From Glebionis coronaria (Eukaryota > Streptophyta > Magnoliopsida > Asterales > Asteraceae): a stretch of 64,000 bases of DNA. The stretch lies in the NCBI GenBank assembly GCA_025667525.1, contig CM046882.1, forward strand, positions 521,818,618-521,882,617, in the 5' to 3' direction. This document shows positions 1-12,108 of the stretch, one piece after another; within the stretch, counting starts at the first letter, position 1, and each line of letters starts with the position of its first letter. The notes beneath the pieces were generated by a model. The model saw only the letters and a list, made by a program, of their open reading frames with translations. It was not told where the DNA came from and did no database searches. A program made the position numbers and the translations under genes.

Positions 1-3000
1 TAAGGCGAACAAGGCAAGCCAAAGAAGAGTATGCAAGGTTCCCTTAAGCAGCGATGGAGCACGGTGGAAGCAAGGGTGAAGTGGTGCAAGCAGATTTCCA
101 TAAGTTCCAAAGATATTTCCTTTTATTGCATCAGGTGGATACTGAGATGGCTGCTGAATATCGATACCGGGGTCGAACACCTTTTCCTTTAGGGGAAAAT
201 AGCACTCAGGCTCAGCAGAGTGTGAAGAAGATCCGCGAAGAAGCACAACCTCGTCCTCGGAAGGGGGACAAAGAGGTGTTAACTCATACGTGCTGCGGAT
301 ATCGGTGTCGACCGGTTTCTTCTCCTTTGAAAGAATGTTCTTCAAATCCAAAGTAGGATCAAGACGATAATCTTCAAAGTCCAAAGGAGGGGCATCACTC
401 TCATGAGGGAAGTAAGTGTTGAGAAACGTAGAGAAGTCTTCCTCAAATGAGTAATCGTCCAAAGTAGGATCGAGTGATGGTGGAGGATCTTCATCGTGAG
501 AAGAATCGCTCGAAAGAGTATCGGCCTCATCAAAATCATCATATGTGGGCAGCTCGGGATACTCAGAAGTAAGGTCATCATAATTATCCGAATCTGAGCT
601 AGAATCATCATCATCATAAGCATCAAAGATCGGTGGAGAATCATAAATGGGAGAAGGTTCCAAATTGGAGCTAGAATCATCCAGATCATCTTGAAAAAGT
701 GGATTATCATTGCAAGAGTGGAATAGAGGATTGTTGTAGACGGTAAAATCATCGAGCACATTAATCATATTCACTGATTCTCGGCCTCCAAAGGTTGTAC
801 TTGTAAGCTTCCCCATTTTGAAAACTTGTGCATCATCCCCGACTCTTAAGATTAACTCACCTTCGGCCACATCCACTAAAGCTCGTCCGGTTCTCAAGAA
901 TGGACGACCAAGTATTAAAGGAATACGAGGGTCCATTTCATAATCAACAACGATAAAATCGACCGGGAAAGTAAATGTGCCAACTATTATGAACACGTCT
1001 TCGGCTATACCAACGGGGTAAGCGAGAGTGCGATTTGCAAGTTCAAGAGTCATCTTTGTTGGAGTGAGGTCGGGTAATGATAGTGTTTTCCAAACACTCA
1101 AAGGCATAAGATTAATACTGGCCCCGAGATCAGCAAGGGCAGTAAATTCTTCAGTTTTGTTGAAAACACAAGGCAACACAAAACGACCGGGATCTCCAAG
1201 CTTTTCCGGAAGTTCTTTAAGAATAACTGCAGAGCAGTTTTCATTTAAGCGTGTGTTGGCGAGTTCAATCAGCTTCTCCTTCTTGTTAAGCAATTCCTTA
1301 AATGCTCTAACAAATTTTGGCATGTGGACAAGTGCTTCAAGAAAGCTAATGTTGAAGTTCATTTGGGAAATCATCTTCACATAGCGTGCCACTTCAGATT
1401 CATCCTTGGTTAGCATTTTGGTCTTGCCTAAACGAGAGAGATAAGGGATATTGGGTTTAGGTGGTGAAGGTGCAGGTGTAGTAGATAAAGGTTGAGATGT
1501 TGAAGGTTCCTTCCTAGAGACATTGTCATGGCGAAGCGGAGACGGTAATGGTGCACTAATACTAGGTGTAGGGGGAGTAGGGATAAATGGTGGTGGAGGA
1601 GGTGTAGATGATGGGGGCGGGATAGGTGGATCGACAATGGTAATTCCACTACGAGTAGTAATAGCACTCACATTTGCTCGTAGATTGGTGACGGTGTTTG
1701 AAGGTAGAGAACTCGAAGAAGAAGGTTGAGCGGCGGGCAAGAAACTAGCAAGCATATTCTTCAAATCATTTGTTTGATTGCTGAAGGAGGATTGGATATT
1801 ATCTCGAAGCTCGGATCTTATCTCATTTCCTTGCTTTATGATATCTCCTTTCAGATTGATAATTTGACTCTGTAGATTCTTGATTTGCTCACCTTGGGTT
1901 CTCATGATGGCTTCAACATCGGGGTTAATAGGTGGGTTTTGTTGAGCGGGTGGGTGATAAGGATTAGAAGCTCTTGGTGGGATTTGGTTGCTTCTATTGT
2001 AGTTGTTGGCGGGGTTTTGGTTTTGAGGAGAAAAACTGGGTGAAAGGTAATTGTTGGACCGGTAACTCAGCAAATTTCTATCCCCTTGAGGTCGAGCTTG
2101 GTAATTTTCCGGTGAATAATTACCATAAGCTGTATACACATTTTCCGGATTTCCTTGAGTAGAAGGACAATCGGTGTATGAGTGTGGACCGCCGCATGTT
2201 TCACAAGAAGGTGCAACCGCTTTAACTTGTTGTTGTTGTTGGTTTGAAGCGAGAAGCGTGATACTTTTGCTCATTTCAGTCATCATGCGGGTGAGTTCGG
2301 TCATATCAGGGTTTGCTGAAGTAGAAGAAACATTGACTCTCGGGTTGTTCCTTGAAGAAGCGGAGGAATCCCAATTTTTATGATGAGTAGTCATGTTTTC
2401 AATAAGCTCTCTACACTCCTCGGGTCTCCTTTTCATAAATGTGCCACCGGCGGCTGCATTGATCGTATCACGATCACGAAAAGTCAAACCATTGTAGAAA
2501 GTATCAATTAAGGTCACAGGGAGCATGTTGTGGTTTGGACAACGATCAATCAAGACATTATATCTTTCCCAAGCATCAAAAAGAGATTCATCGGGATCTT
2601 GCAAGAAACCGCTGATTTGATTGCGAAGGCTTGTGACCATGGATGGTGGAAAGTAGCGCGACAAAAAGCATTGAGTCATGTCATCCCAAGTATTAATAGA
2701 ATTCTTCGGGAGACGATCAAACCATTTCTCGGCATGATGTGATAAAGTATGTGGAAAGAGTTGTAGGCGAAGAACATCCATTGTGGCACCAGGCAACTTC
2801 ATGATTTGGGTGATTGTAATGAACTTGTCGAGGTGTTTGTTGGGATCATCATCAGGCATTCCTCTAAAAGGATTTGTTTGCACTTGCTGAATCATGTGGT
2901 GCTTCAACGAAAACTCAGGAGCGTTGATTTGCATCGGCGCAATCGGTCCTCCTCGTCCAAACATGGTAGGTTGACAAAGCTCTTCCATTGTCCGAAGATC

Positions 3001-3123
3001 GGGCTGTGGAAGAACATTGTTGTTATTATTGAGGTGCGGTGGATTATTGTTGTTATTAACACCTGACATACTTAAATCTTCTCGAGTCTCGGGCTCTTGA
3101 TAATTAGAAGATCTAGTACGCAT
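1..3123 (-). CDS. Gag-protease polyprotein of OTA Ty3/gypsy element (3' end outside window)
   Basis: I translated the minus strand codon by codon from the ATG at 3123. The frame stays open for 1041 codons to the window edge with no stop. Residues about 75-230 match the plant retrotransposon gag domain (W-F-D-R-L and Y-N-V-L-I-D-R-C-P segments). A CCHC knuckle of the form CX2CX3HX4C lies at about residues 307-319. A proline-rich stretch follows near residue 500. The aspartic protease active site DLGAS is at about residue 665, with the flap-side ILGRPF near 737. After this comes an acidic Asp/Ser-rich linker, which in this group precedes reverse transcriptase. Gag coats the RNA genome and the protease matures the polyprotein. 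The start is supported by a short leader after the PBS; a second in-frame Met lies 18 codons in. Confidence 0.9.
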   Translation of the reverse strand, partial: MRTRSSNYQEPETREDLSMSGVNNNNNPPHLNNNNNVLPQPDLRTMEELCQPTMFGRGGPIAPMQINAPEFSLKHHMIQQVQTNPFRGMPDDDPNKHLDKFITITQIMKLPGATMDVLRLQLFPHTLSHHAEKWFDRLPKNSINTWDDMTQCFLSRYFPPSMVTSLRNQISGFLQDPDESLFDAWERYNVLIDRCPNHNMLPVTLIDTFYNGLTFRDRDTINAAAGGTFMKRRPEECRELIENMTTHHKNWDSSASSRNNPRVNVSSTSANPDMTELTRMMTEMSKSITLLASNQQQQQVKAVAPSCETCGGPHSYTDCPSTQGNPENVYTAYGNYSPENYQARPQGDRNLLSYRSNNYLSPSFSPQNQNPANNYNRSNQIPPRASNPYHPPAQQNPPINPDVEAIMRTQGEQIKNLQSQIINLKGDIIKQGNEIRSELRDNIQSSFSNQTNDLKNMLASFLPAAQPSSSSSLPSNTVTNLRANVSAITTRSGITIVDPPIPPPSSTPPPPPFIPTPPTPSISAPLPSPLRHDNVSRKEPSTSQPLSTTPAPSPPKPNIPYLSRLGKTKMLTKDESEVARYVKMISQMNFNISFLEALVHMPKFVRAFKELLNKKEKLIELANTRLNENCSAVILKELPEKLGDPGRFVLPCVFNKTEEFTALADLGASINLMPLSVWKTLSLPDLTPTKMTLELANRTLAYPVGIAEDVFIIVGTFTFPVDFIVVDYEMDPRIPLILGRPFLRTGRALVDVAEGELILRVGDDAQVFKMGKLTSTTFGGRESVNMINVLDDFTVYNNPLFHSCNDNPLFQDDLDDSSSNLEPSPIYDSPPIFDAYDDDDSSSDSDNYDDLTSEYPELPTYDDFDEADTLSSDSSHDEDPPPSLDPTLDDYSFEEDFSTFLNTYFPHESDAPPLDFEDYRLDPTLDLKNILSKEKKPVDTDIRSTYELTPLCPPSEDEVVLLRGSSSHSAEPECYFPLKEKVFDPGIDIQQPSQYPPDAIKGNIFGTYGNLLAPLHPCFHRAPSLLKGTLHTLLWLALFAL

Positions 3124-3326
3124 ACACCTACAAAGGCAAAAGAAAACAATACCAAACACAAAGACAATATATATACACAATAAAGATAAAATCTTTTTGG
3201 ATTTTTGAAATTTTTAATTTTTATGGTTTTTTTTGAATTTGTTAAGCAAGAAAAATAACGCTCACAAGTGAACGGATACCAAAAAGCAACGCGTCTCTCA
3301 CAGAAAACCGTTAATCTTTACGAAAA

Positions 3327-3344
3327 GAGCCGGCAGCGGCGCCA
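3327..3344 (-). other. Primer binding site, tRNA-Asp type
   Basis: Read on the minus strand this is TGGCGCCGCTGCCGGCTC, two bases after the LTR end TATCA. It is complementary, apart from one or two mismatches, to the 3' end of plant tRNA-Asp, the primer used by Athila/Tat elements. Confidence 0.85.
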
Positions 3345-3689
3345 TTTGATAAATCGATTTTACTCAGGTTAAAAATTATCGTTGTACCAATCTCTTCGAA
3401 TTGAAAAAGGAGTTTAATGTGCGACTCAGTTGTTTTTTGGTGACACAAATATTTATGGTTGATTTTAAATAAAAAAATGCAAAGACTTAAAAGTAAATGT
3501 CGTTAAAGTAAAATAGCGTTGAAATAAAAACTAAGTCTAATTAAAAGAAAGGGTGCAATATTAAAACTTTGAAAAGTAAAATAATTAAATGACTTAAAGT
3601 TAAAGCGTGACGAAAATTAAATTTGACTAAGTATTAACAATGTAACTTTAAAATAAACCAAGCAAATTATAAGTTCAAACCCACAACCA

Positions 3690-4095
3690 TCGGAATGTAT
3701 TCCGATCTGGCTTCAATCGGAATGTATACAAACCTCCCTATCGGAATGTTGATCGGAACCTTAGATCAGAATACCCTGTCACTTATTCAGATCGGAATAT
3801 CCAAACAAACCCTTTGATCAGAATGAATACTACCTCTTGATCGGAATGTCACCTATCGGAATATGGTCCAACCTGTCGGAATGTAGTCCAGATCAGAATG
3901 TTGCTTGGGAAAATTGGGCAGCACTTCGTTTTAGTGAAGCCTTAAGAGCCGTCGCAATCCCGATCGCAATGTGCGATCGGAATCTTGATCGGAATAAGGG
4001 GTAATTCACTCTAACACAATCCCGGATCAGAATGCAAACCTTAGTCCAAACCTGTCACGATTGGAATGTGGAGAATGCACCCGTCGCAATGTGTA
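3690..4095 (-). repeat. Degenerate array of ATCGGAAT-type motifs in the LTR
   Basis: The plus strand shows about 20 scattered copies of ATCGGAATG, ATCAGAATG or close variants at irregular 10-40 base spacing (for example 3691, 3718, 3739, 3792, 3840). In the sense RNA the motif reads CAUUCCGAU. It lies some 600-1000 bases downstream of the LTR TATA box, so it would be in the transcribed leader. No coding frame explains it. Confidence 0.7.
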
Positions 4096-4684
4096 TGAAC
4101 CCTTACTTTCCGATGGAATGCAAATTCGTAATAAGCTCAAATCCAAATAAGCTAATTCTAATAAGCAGTAACAAAGAACTTGAATGAAATGGAAACAAAA
4201 TGAGACAACAAGCTAAAAAGTTAAAATCTTTCAAAATTTAAAAGACGAAACTTAATGAAATTAAAACTTAAAAAGTAAAACTTTTAAGAAAACTTTAAAA
4301 TCAATTAAGCTAAATACCAAATAAGCACATAAGATTGTCAAACTTATGGTTATTTCGTATGAAAACTTAAAAAGAAAGGAAAAGACAAAACCTTTAAGCA
4401 AATAAGCAAATGGATTAAGCAAAAGCTAGCTTAATCCGAAATTAAGCCGAACCAAAAATAAGAAAAGTAGAATGAGATTGATAAGAAGAACTTGACAAAA
4501 GAAAAGTAAAGATTAAAGAACATGAATTTAAAGAACACGAATTAAAACTTACTTGGAATTAAAAGGGTAATTAAGGTGCAAGACAAGTATTTAAAATGAC
4601 ATGAAAAGTAAAGTGCTAGAAAAATAAAATGGAAGAGCTAATTGTCACACTTAGCCAACAAGAGTAAAAATGATAATGATCTAA

Positions 4685-4696
4685 TCTATATATAGG
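4685..4696 (-). promoter_or_regulatory. Probable LTR TATA box
   Basis: A CTATATATAG-like palindrome lies in the middle of the LTR, about 470 bases from its 5' end on the minus strand. Nothing else in this LTR looks like a core promoter. Transcription would run leftwards into the PBS and gag. Confidence 0.45.
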
Positions 4697-5158
4697 GGAT
4701 TAGGAGGGTGTTTAGAGGAAGCTTCCTCCCCTCCTTCCTTTCTTTTTAATTGCACCATCAAGTCCTTCCCTTCTTAATCTTTTGTTAATCTTGGACTTTA
4801 ATGACTTATGGCTCGGGATTTCTTTAAACTCGTCTTTTAATTCTTCAATAAAATAGACTTGAGTTCTTCGGCTTTAAGTAAACTTCCGTCTTTCGAATTT
4901 TTCTTCGATAAATCTTCAGAGTTGGTCTTGGACTTCCGTTCTTTTTTCACTCTTGACTTCTCGACTTCATCTTTCATCTTTTTCTTCAATAAAAGCCCGT
5001 AAATGCCGTGTTTTCTCCACTTTTCACAATTTCGTCCTAAATCACAACAAAAACATAAACCACGCATAATTCCGACATAAAAGACATAAAATACACGTTT
5101 TGGCTCGGTTATTATTGTAATTAAGTGGTAAAAAGGATGAGAGTTTACACACCTATCA

Positions 5159-8000
5159 AATATGCCTATGACTTTTCGCTGTTTTCGCGGTTGCCATAGC
5201 TTACGCCGATCGTGTCGTGCATAGTGTTCAGGTATCTGTGCATAAGTGAGTGAACGGGCATTAGTGTCTCGTTCATTCAACGCGAACCAATCTGTGAACA
5301 TGGTTACATCAATACCTTCTCTTTGTAGTAAAGCAGGTAAACATTCGGTATCGCGCAACGTGACTGGATTCTGATTTTTCAGATGAAAATTCATTGTCAT
5401 AACTGATAGATATGAATAATGAATGTCAAATGAAAAGAGTCGCCAAACAGCTTCACACGGAGCCAGATACCTACAATTTAGGTAATTTTTTATCTCATCA
5501 ACCTCGGTGATCGTCTCAGTTGTAACATGATGACCATCCTTTACATTTTCTTGAATCACAATTGTTGCCCTATCGGGTCCCTTGTTTAAGTACTTGAATA
5601 GGTACTTGATAGCTTTTGATCTATTACACCACTCAACATTTATATGAGCATTGTATTTTAAGAGAAGATAACGGTTGTGGGGGACCACCTTTCGGTTATC
5701 AAATACAAACTTTCCTCTTTTTGAACGTACGTTTATTATCCTGCCTGCGATAAATAGGGTAACCATCATTATCAATAATTGTCTCTGCGAAAAAACGTTT
5801 AGGATAATGTTTTAAACATTTACCCTCCACGTGGCAAGGGGCGTATTTAACCTCCTTCCCACATGGTCCATGCAACATGTATTCTGTAAAAACTTTGAAT
5901 CCATCAGGATCATTCGTTGTACACGGGAGTTCTGAAGATATTAAGTCATCAATCTGTTCTCCCGACTTGCATTTATAATCCTCATCGAGCCATAGTAATA
6001 TATGTGCATGGGGTAAGCCACGCTTTTGAAACTCGATAACATACACAACTACAATATTCATTGACCAAATGTTAACATTATAAAATCATGCAATACTTTA
6101 TATTTTATAGAATAATGAGTAGTGTATGTTGTGGATCACCTGCACGACTCTCACCAAATATTTGCTTTCTGGTTATATCATCTAACAATTCTGTTAGCTT
6201 CAGTCTGAAAAACGCGTGTCCCAACTTCTGGCCTATCATGTGCCCTTTGGCCAGACACATTTAATATCATTTCAGAAATCTCTACCCACTTAGGATTAGA
6301 AGTAAATGTGATAAACAAATCTGGATTGCCGTAAACCCGAAACAGAGCCATAGCATCCTGGTAATTCTGCATCATATATCTCGGGCCTCCGGTAAAACTA
6401 CTCGGTAAGACTATTCTTTTCCCAAGGCCTGCAGCGTCAGTGTCGCCTCTTGTTACAGCATCGCAAACATTGTTATAAAGATCTACACGTAAGGTCTCTT
6501 GGTTGTTCCTCGTCCATTTAAGCCATTGTTCTTCAACAGCAGTGAATGCATCTACTAAATATTGTTGGAACAAACAACCCCCACGTAACAAAGTAGTACC
6601 CTGATCATTCCTTTGTTGTATTATATAGCAGTAATATTCTTTCATAGTCACAAACCCCCGTGCAGTCTTGTTTTTTCCTGCGTTAGTATGATACAGTATA
6701 TTGTCATGATAGCCATCCTTCCCGTGCGGGAATAACAGTGGATACTGCAACACCATGTAAGACGGGTGCAATTCTGATATCCTTTTTGGGCCAGTGTCTA
6801 ATGTATTGACAACAATATCCCTTGTGGGTTCTCCTTCCCCAAAATCGTTTGTAATTAGGGATGCAACCTCTGAAACAGTTGGTGCATTGTATTGCCTCGT
6901 TGTTTTTCTGTCACCAAGTAAATGTAATTATGCGCTAACAGAACCATGTGAAATGCACCAATCTCTTGCCATGCGAAAAGACTTGGCAATTGAGTTGACC
7001 CGATCAAACATCTCAATCAACCCTCCTACTATTATACCATCTACCCCAGATTCTTCATTATTATCAAGGAAAGCTGACATCCTGTTCTTTATTTCATTGT
7101 CTGTGTCAAAAAACCAAAGTTACGCATATCTGGGCTGAGTGCCTTCTTTAGGAAGTAGGGAACCTATCTTGTGATAATTCTGCCCATTTATTCTAAACGT
7201 ATATAGGACCCTTCCTTCATTGATGTCATGATCTATTCTGGCACCAAAAGAAGTGTAGCAGAACATACTATTATATATCCTAATTTGGTCTCTAAATTGA
7301 GACGTAGTAGAATCATCATAGTCAAGCAAATCCTTCAATGGTTGTGGGGTTTCTTGGAATTTGGGTAGTAGTATTTTCCCATCATTGTAGCATAGAGAGA
7401 ATGTAGGATTCCGAGGTTTATATCCCTTGTTATTTCGTTCGCCATACCACATAATTGCATTAAAACATCTACACTGATAGGATGGAAGGCCAAGATAATG
7501 GCGTTCCACATCAATACCTGCAGATGTCAACCCTTGCCCTTTGCGAAGTTTATTCCTCCCACGCCTGAATGTTTGACCTGAAACAGGCATGAAATAAACA
7601 GAAACCCCAACTTAGGGCGTAATATTTCTTACAGATAATCGTATTTTATATCAATAAGTTAGCCGAATACCTTTGAGTTTCGAATCTGATTGTGTATATG
7701 GATGTTTTGAAGTAGACGCCATATTGTTAGTGTTCATATTTGGTTCATTATTACCTGGAAAATATGGTAACCATAAACTTTCGAAGATTATACGTATAAA
7801 GTACACAATTAGGAATTACCTTGTAGCGACGAAGGTATATCTGTTAACTTTAGGCCACAAAAACTCCGTAAAGTTCCATGTTCAACAACTGTATTCGAGT
7901 GAATAACTATGGTGTTATTCAATATGTTGGATAGGGTGGAAACAGTTACAGGATTATTTGGTTGAGCCGCAATCATAATGCCAGAATGGTCATCCATCAA
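5159..8000 (-). pseudogene. Helitron Rep/helicase, N-terminal and HUH Rep part, disabled
   Basis: Minus-strand segments carry the Helitron_like_N region (YNAPTVSEVASLI, then LHPSYMVLQYPLLFPHG near 6770), the HUH motif in GLPHAHILLWL (about 6015) and the two-tyrosine motif YLFKYLNKG (about 5590). In functional elements Rep nicks and rejoins DNA for rolling-circle transposition. Damage I can see: an in-frame stop near 7117 (YA*LWFFDTD, expected Gln), a frameshift near 6200 (FQT to LKLTELLDDI), another near 5715 (KK to RGKFVFDN), and truncation at 5159 by the gypsy LTR. A gap at about 6140-6050 fits a normal intron (donor after ESRAG, acceptor before the IEFQKRG exon). The N-terminal extension reaches back to about 8000. 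Confidence 0.85.
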
Positions 8001-9279
8001 GAAGCAATATATATTCGTTACAGGATAACTACAATCATAGATTAAAAAGGTTTTGTGTGTGTTACTTGGTATATATCAGAAAGTATTTATAAGAATATTG
8101 GCAGCTAATGACTAAACAATAATCAATGTTAGGTTTATCAAAAGGCCATCAGTTATGTATCTTTAGCTGTTAATATAAATAAATGATATCTTTATTACTA
8201 ATCAATAATTAAATATATAAGATTCACCACAAAGAATGCCAGCAGACATAGCAGTAAAAGGAAATTATAGATCACAATTAACATCCTAAGTAAATAGCAT
8301 TTTACACAATATACAATAGTTTTGTATGATTATTTTAAGTTATTAAACAATGTGGCCGTTAAGTGTTTATGTAAGGAATTGGTGTTGATATAGTTGCACA
8401 CATACCCGTTTAATGCAAATTTAATTTTATAAAGTGTAAGGTTTAGGCTGTCACAATGTAATCGTAAACATGGACAAATAAGGTGCAACTTTTAAGGAGG
8501 CTTCCGGTAGGTTTTTTAAAAGGAACTAGTTGGGTCGTCTTTGGAATCTTATATCGTAAGATAGAATAAGGGGTCACATGCTCAAATGTATGACATAAAG
8601 CTCGAAATTCAAATAAATCAAGTAATATTACTTTTGGTTCAAAAACTACAATTTTGTGCAACTTTAATCTATTATATTTTGTGGTATACAACAATTATGT
8701 CAACTAACACTAATGTGCAAAAACTACGTCCTTGTCCTATCCATAAGCCAATATCCAAGCAACAATGACTGGAGGTTACCGTACACATCCTACACACAAC
8801 ACAAAAAACTTATATCTTATATGAAAAAATATCATAATATTATACAAAATAAGCTCAAAGGATGTAGTAAAAGATATGCATGTCTGTTATTATTTACGCA
8901 GGGGGGCTTATGTGGTAAAGCTGCATTCGTTATAAATTACATCTTGTTTAACAGATATATACAACAATAGCAAAAAAATATATAACAGAAATCATTGTAC
9001 GTAACCATTGCCAAATCAAATGATGGTCCAAACAAACCAAATATCCAAACGTATAGTTTAAACGCAATAAATCAAGCTAAACATGACAACTGACGTTATC
9101 TCTAATATTGGCAGCATCGTTTCATTGAGCCAAACACTTGAGTTACGGCCTTATTGCTGATCAAGTGGAAATGGAGATGGAAATTCACTCTGAAGCAGAA
9201 TCGGATGCGACATATCTGAAAACAGTACATCAGGTACTCAATATAAGCGATGGCTGTCATTTGAACTTTCATACAACAA
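8001..9279. other. Helitron intergenic stretch between RPA-like gene and Rep
   Basis: This stretch is AT-rich with only short unconvincing frames on both strands. I see no domain, no repeat with period, and no clear promoter. It probably holds the 3' end of the RPA unit and the 5' region of Rep. Confidence 0.4.
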
Positions 9280-11741
9280 TTATGCACAACAATACCTTCT
9301 TTCTTTTTTCTTGTCAGACGCGACGGATGAGGTTTCTTCAGAATCAGAATCATCAAGATCATTCCTGCGACCACCAAGTGATTTACAAAATGTAAGTTAC
9401 TTGATTATCGAGAGGTATAGCTTTTAAATGTATGTAGAGTGAACATAAACACTATGAGAATAACCTGGCATGTTTGCCTTCCTCAACAGGTTTAGACGGG
9501 GTAGAAACCGTTGGCTCCTTCACCAAACGCTTCAACAAATTACTTTTTAAGGGTAACGGGCTATCTGGTGTGGAATATTCATGCTCATCAACGTCTGATG
9601 TCGAAATCACTCTCCAACATGTGAAACTCTCAAAATTGGCATGCTCAAAATAAGTGTTGCTTTTGAACTCCAATATTGGGTGAGTACCAATGAGAGTTGT
9701 CAACGCGCGAGGTAATTCTTCACTCTCTCCAGCAGTTTGTAATACACATAGCGTTAGGCTCAGTTCAACCTGTATGTTTATAAACACAATAACTATACCT
9801 GTTCATCAACATGTGTGATTGAATCGGCCGAGCACTTAACTAACTCCTTCGCCGTCTCATCAAATAACACAATCACAACTGACGATGTAGGGTCAGAAAC
9901 CTCCAACTCCAATCTAAACCTAAAAACACCCACACATTTTACATTTTACTCTTACCATTACACATAGGATGTTTGTAGAGAGTAGGTTGTAATCAACATC
10001 ACACATACTTCAACACCGGGTACTCTACGGGCTTCTCACACGAATCACAATAGAACCTGCCTTTTTTCCGTCCACAACCTTTTTTTGCACTTTTCACCAC
10101 CACAATGTGGGAACTCTGCACATAGTACCACGGGAAAAAGTCAGAAATATTAATAGGCAACGAATGTACAACATATAAAACCAAACAAAGCTTACATCTT
10201 GTGACCTATTACGTGCCCACAGTAGCAAGTTTTCTAATGTCCCATCTTTGGGCTCAGTGTGATCAACAACCAACATCTCCCGCCCACCTTCGGCAGCACT
10301 GAAATCACAAACCAAATGAATGTTATAATTTACAATAAGTACTCCTAAACCATAAATACATGCAAAAATTCATAGACTAACCGACCTGTTTTCCCCTATA
10401 AGAGCTTGTATGGCAGGGATAGCATCATCATCGAGTATCATAGTCGAGGACGAACTCGAAATATACAACTTATCTATAAGGCAATCACCATATGCAGTCA
10501 ATAAAATAATGAACTTTAATTCCATTTTTTTCTTTTAACATACGTTTACTTGTGTCTTTATTTTTTTTTGTTTCTTTTTTTATATGTTTCGTATGCGAAT
10601 ATCCTTACTGTTATAAGTTCTCGGTATCATGTAGGTCAAAACCACAGCATAAACGCCAGCCCGGAAGGTTCTCTTCTCAATCAAACGTTCGCCCAAAGCT
10701 CCCCATAAGGTAACTCTAACTGATTCTCCCCTACATATACAAATGTAATTGTTACTTTTTAAAAAAAATTATATACTATTAGAACACACAGAAAAATTAT
10801 GAGTTAGCAGATTGCAACATACATCCGGTTGACCAACTTAAAATCGATACATCTCGAGCCTGAACGTTGAAAAACCATCCTCCCAACATGTTGCACATAC
10901 CCAGCTATATCTGCATAGCAGTAAATCAATATAGATATCAACCTAGGTAACAATGGATTACATCATAATTTGAAAAAAAATTACATATAGATGCTAACCA
11001 ATCATGTATTTTGTTGTGGGTGATTTCAAGGTTTGGAATATCCACCATCTCAAACGGATATCTCACAAAGCCATTCGGTTTCACAGCCGCCCTTCGCACT
11101 ACAGTTCCGCCGTCAAATTCCAGAATGAAAGCTCCATTCTTGATGACACGTAATTCATCCTTATTAGGCTGCACATCAAAGTTTCTGACTGAGTATATGG
11201 ACCCCTCTTTTAGTTTTAGAAAATAGTGAGCCACATTCGCCTTTGCCGTACAGTGCATTATATTACCCTGCAACAAATAGTATGAAGATGCAATTCAACT
11301 AATAATTTTTGTTTATTTTGTTAATCTACAGGAGTATGGTGTAACAAATAATCAGCATACCATAGCATCTGAAACTATGAAATCGGTACTCAAATAACGG
11401 CCAGTCGTAACATTAACATCCCACGACCTGCATAGCATCACCACAATTGTGCCAGTAACACCAACATCTAAATCTTTTAGAAATATATCACCCTTCGATT
11501 TTGCAGCAACCGCCTTTTGAGTTGGCACAACCAACACAGATGTATCATCCTCATCAAGCTGACTATCAAGTTGTGGTTGTTCAAGATCAATTAATACATT
11601 TTTTTTGTTTGAAGAACGGGTTCTAACTACATTAGGCGTTTGAGGTTTCACCTTGATTGGAGTTTGGGCCTGTGCAGTATCAACATGGACAGCCTTTTTG
11701 AATTTCAAATCCAACTGAGAGTGGGAAGGAGAACAATTCAT
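9280..11741 (-). CDS. RPA1-like (replication factor A large subunit) gene of the Helitron, multi-exon
   Basis: Minus-strand exons can be followed from an ATG at 11741 to a stop at 9280. An N-terminal linker leads to an exon ending SDAM before a GT donor (about 11361). The next exon (about 11271-11003) encodes an OB-fold/DUF223 segment (GNIMHCTAKANVAHYFLKL, then VRNFDVQPNKDELRV). Further exons read GESVRVTLWGALGERL and then a zinc motif CGRKKGRFYCDSCEKP (about 10080-10030), typical of the Rep_fac-A_C domain. RFRLELEVSDPTSSVVIVLF follows, and the tail is basic and acidic (DLDDSDSEET, KKKERR). Such proteins bind single-stranded DNA. In Helitrons they probably serve replication or transposition. 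I saw no internal stop in the parts I read, but exon edges in the middle are approximate. Confidence 0.75.
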
Positions 11742-12020
11742 ATCGCAAACAATAATAAATTCGTGTACAATGAAAGCAAAGCAGGTACGATTGGAGGCAA
11801 AGCAGCCTGGAATTTATAAGGTCGATCATACGCTGAGTCGATTGAAAACGAAACGCAAGCAACAGAAAAGTTGCTATTAAATAAAAACATTGATTCGTGT
11901 TTAATTTGACACTCTTCATTAACCCTGAGTTGTGTAACATGCAAGAACATTAAGAAACGTACGATTTTAGCTGTGAAAAGATGGGGTTGTGTATGAGTTG
12001 CTGGGTCATTAATACAGAAA

Positions 12021-12108
12021 ATTACCGTCATTGCAACTGAATCTTATATTATATAAGATATAAGATTACTGTCATTGCAACTGAATCTTATATTATATAA
12101 GATATAAG
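12021..12108. repeat. 44-bp tandem duplication
   Basis: Two adjacent 44-bp copies (12021-12064 and 12065-12108) differ by about one base. Each contains GTCATTGCAACTGAATC followed by an AT palindrome. It lies upstream of the RPA-like gene. Confidence 0.85.

Larger units (their letters stand above)
1..5158 (-). mobile_element. Ty3/gypsy LTR retrotransposon, OTA (Athila/Tat-like) group, left part cut by window edge
   Basis: The element is read on the minus strand: 5' LTR at the right (3347-5158), then a primer binding site at 3327-3344, then a long gag-protease frame leaving the window at position 1. RT, RNase H, integrase and the other LTR would lie beyond the left edge. It is inserted inside the Helitron Rep gene. 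Reading Rep leftwards, the peptide KVIG is followed at once by LTR sequence beginning TGATAGGTGTG. The five bases outside the LTR (5159-5163, AATAT) should be repeated at the other end as the TSD. A tRNA-Asp-type PBS and a protease motif LADLGASINLMP are hallmarks of the OTA lineage. The intact reading frame argues for a fairly recent insertion. Confidence 0.9.
3347..5158 (-). repeat. 5' LTR (1812 bp) of the OTA element
   Basis: On the minus strand the LTR begins TGATAGGTGTG at 5158 and ends CGATTTATCA at 3347, giving short TGATA/TATCA inverted termini. The right boundary is fixed by the break in Rep homology and the left by the PBS. It contains a palindromic TATA box at about 4685-4696 and, downstream of it in the transcribed direction, a degenerate repeat array. 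Only this LTR is in the window, so its age cannot be read here. Confidence 0.85.

Noticed and set aside
342..761. 139-codon minus-strand frame rich in Met, Leu and Ile
   Set aside because: It is a shadow of the gag-protease frame, which is open through the same interval in another phase.
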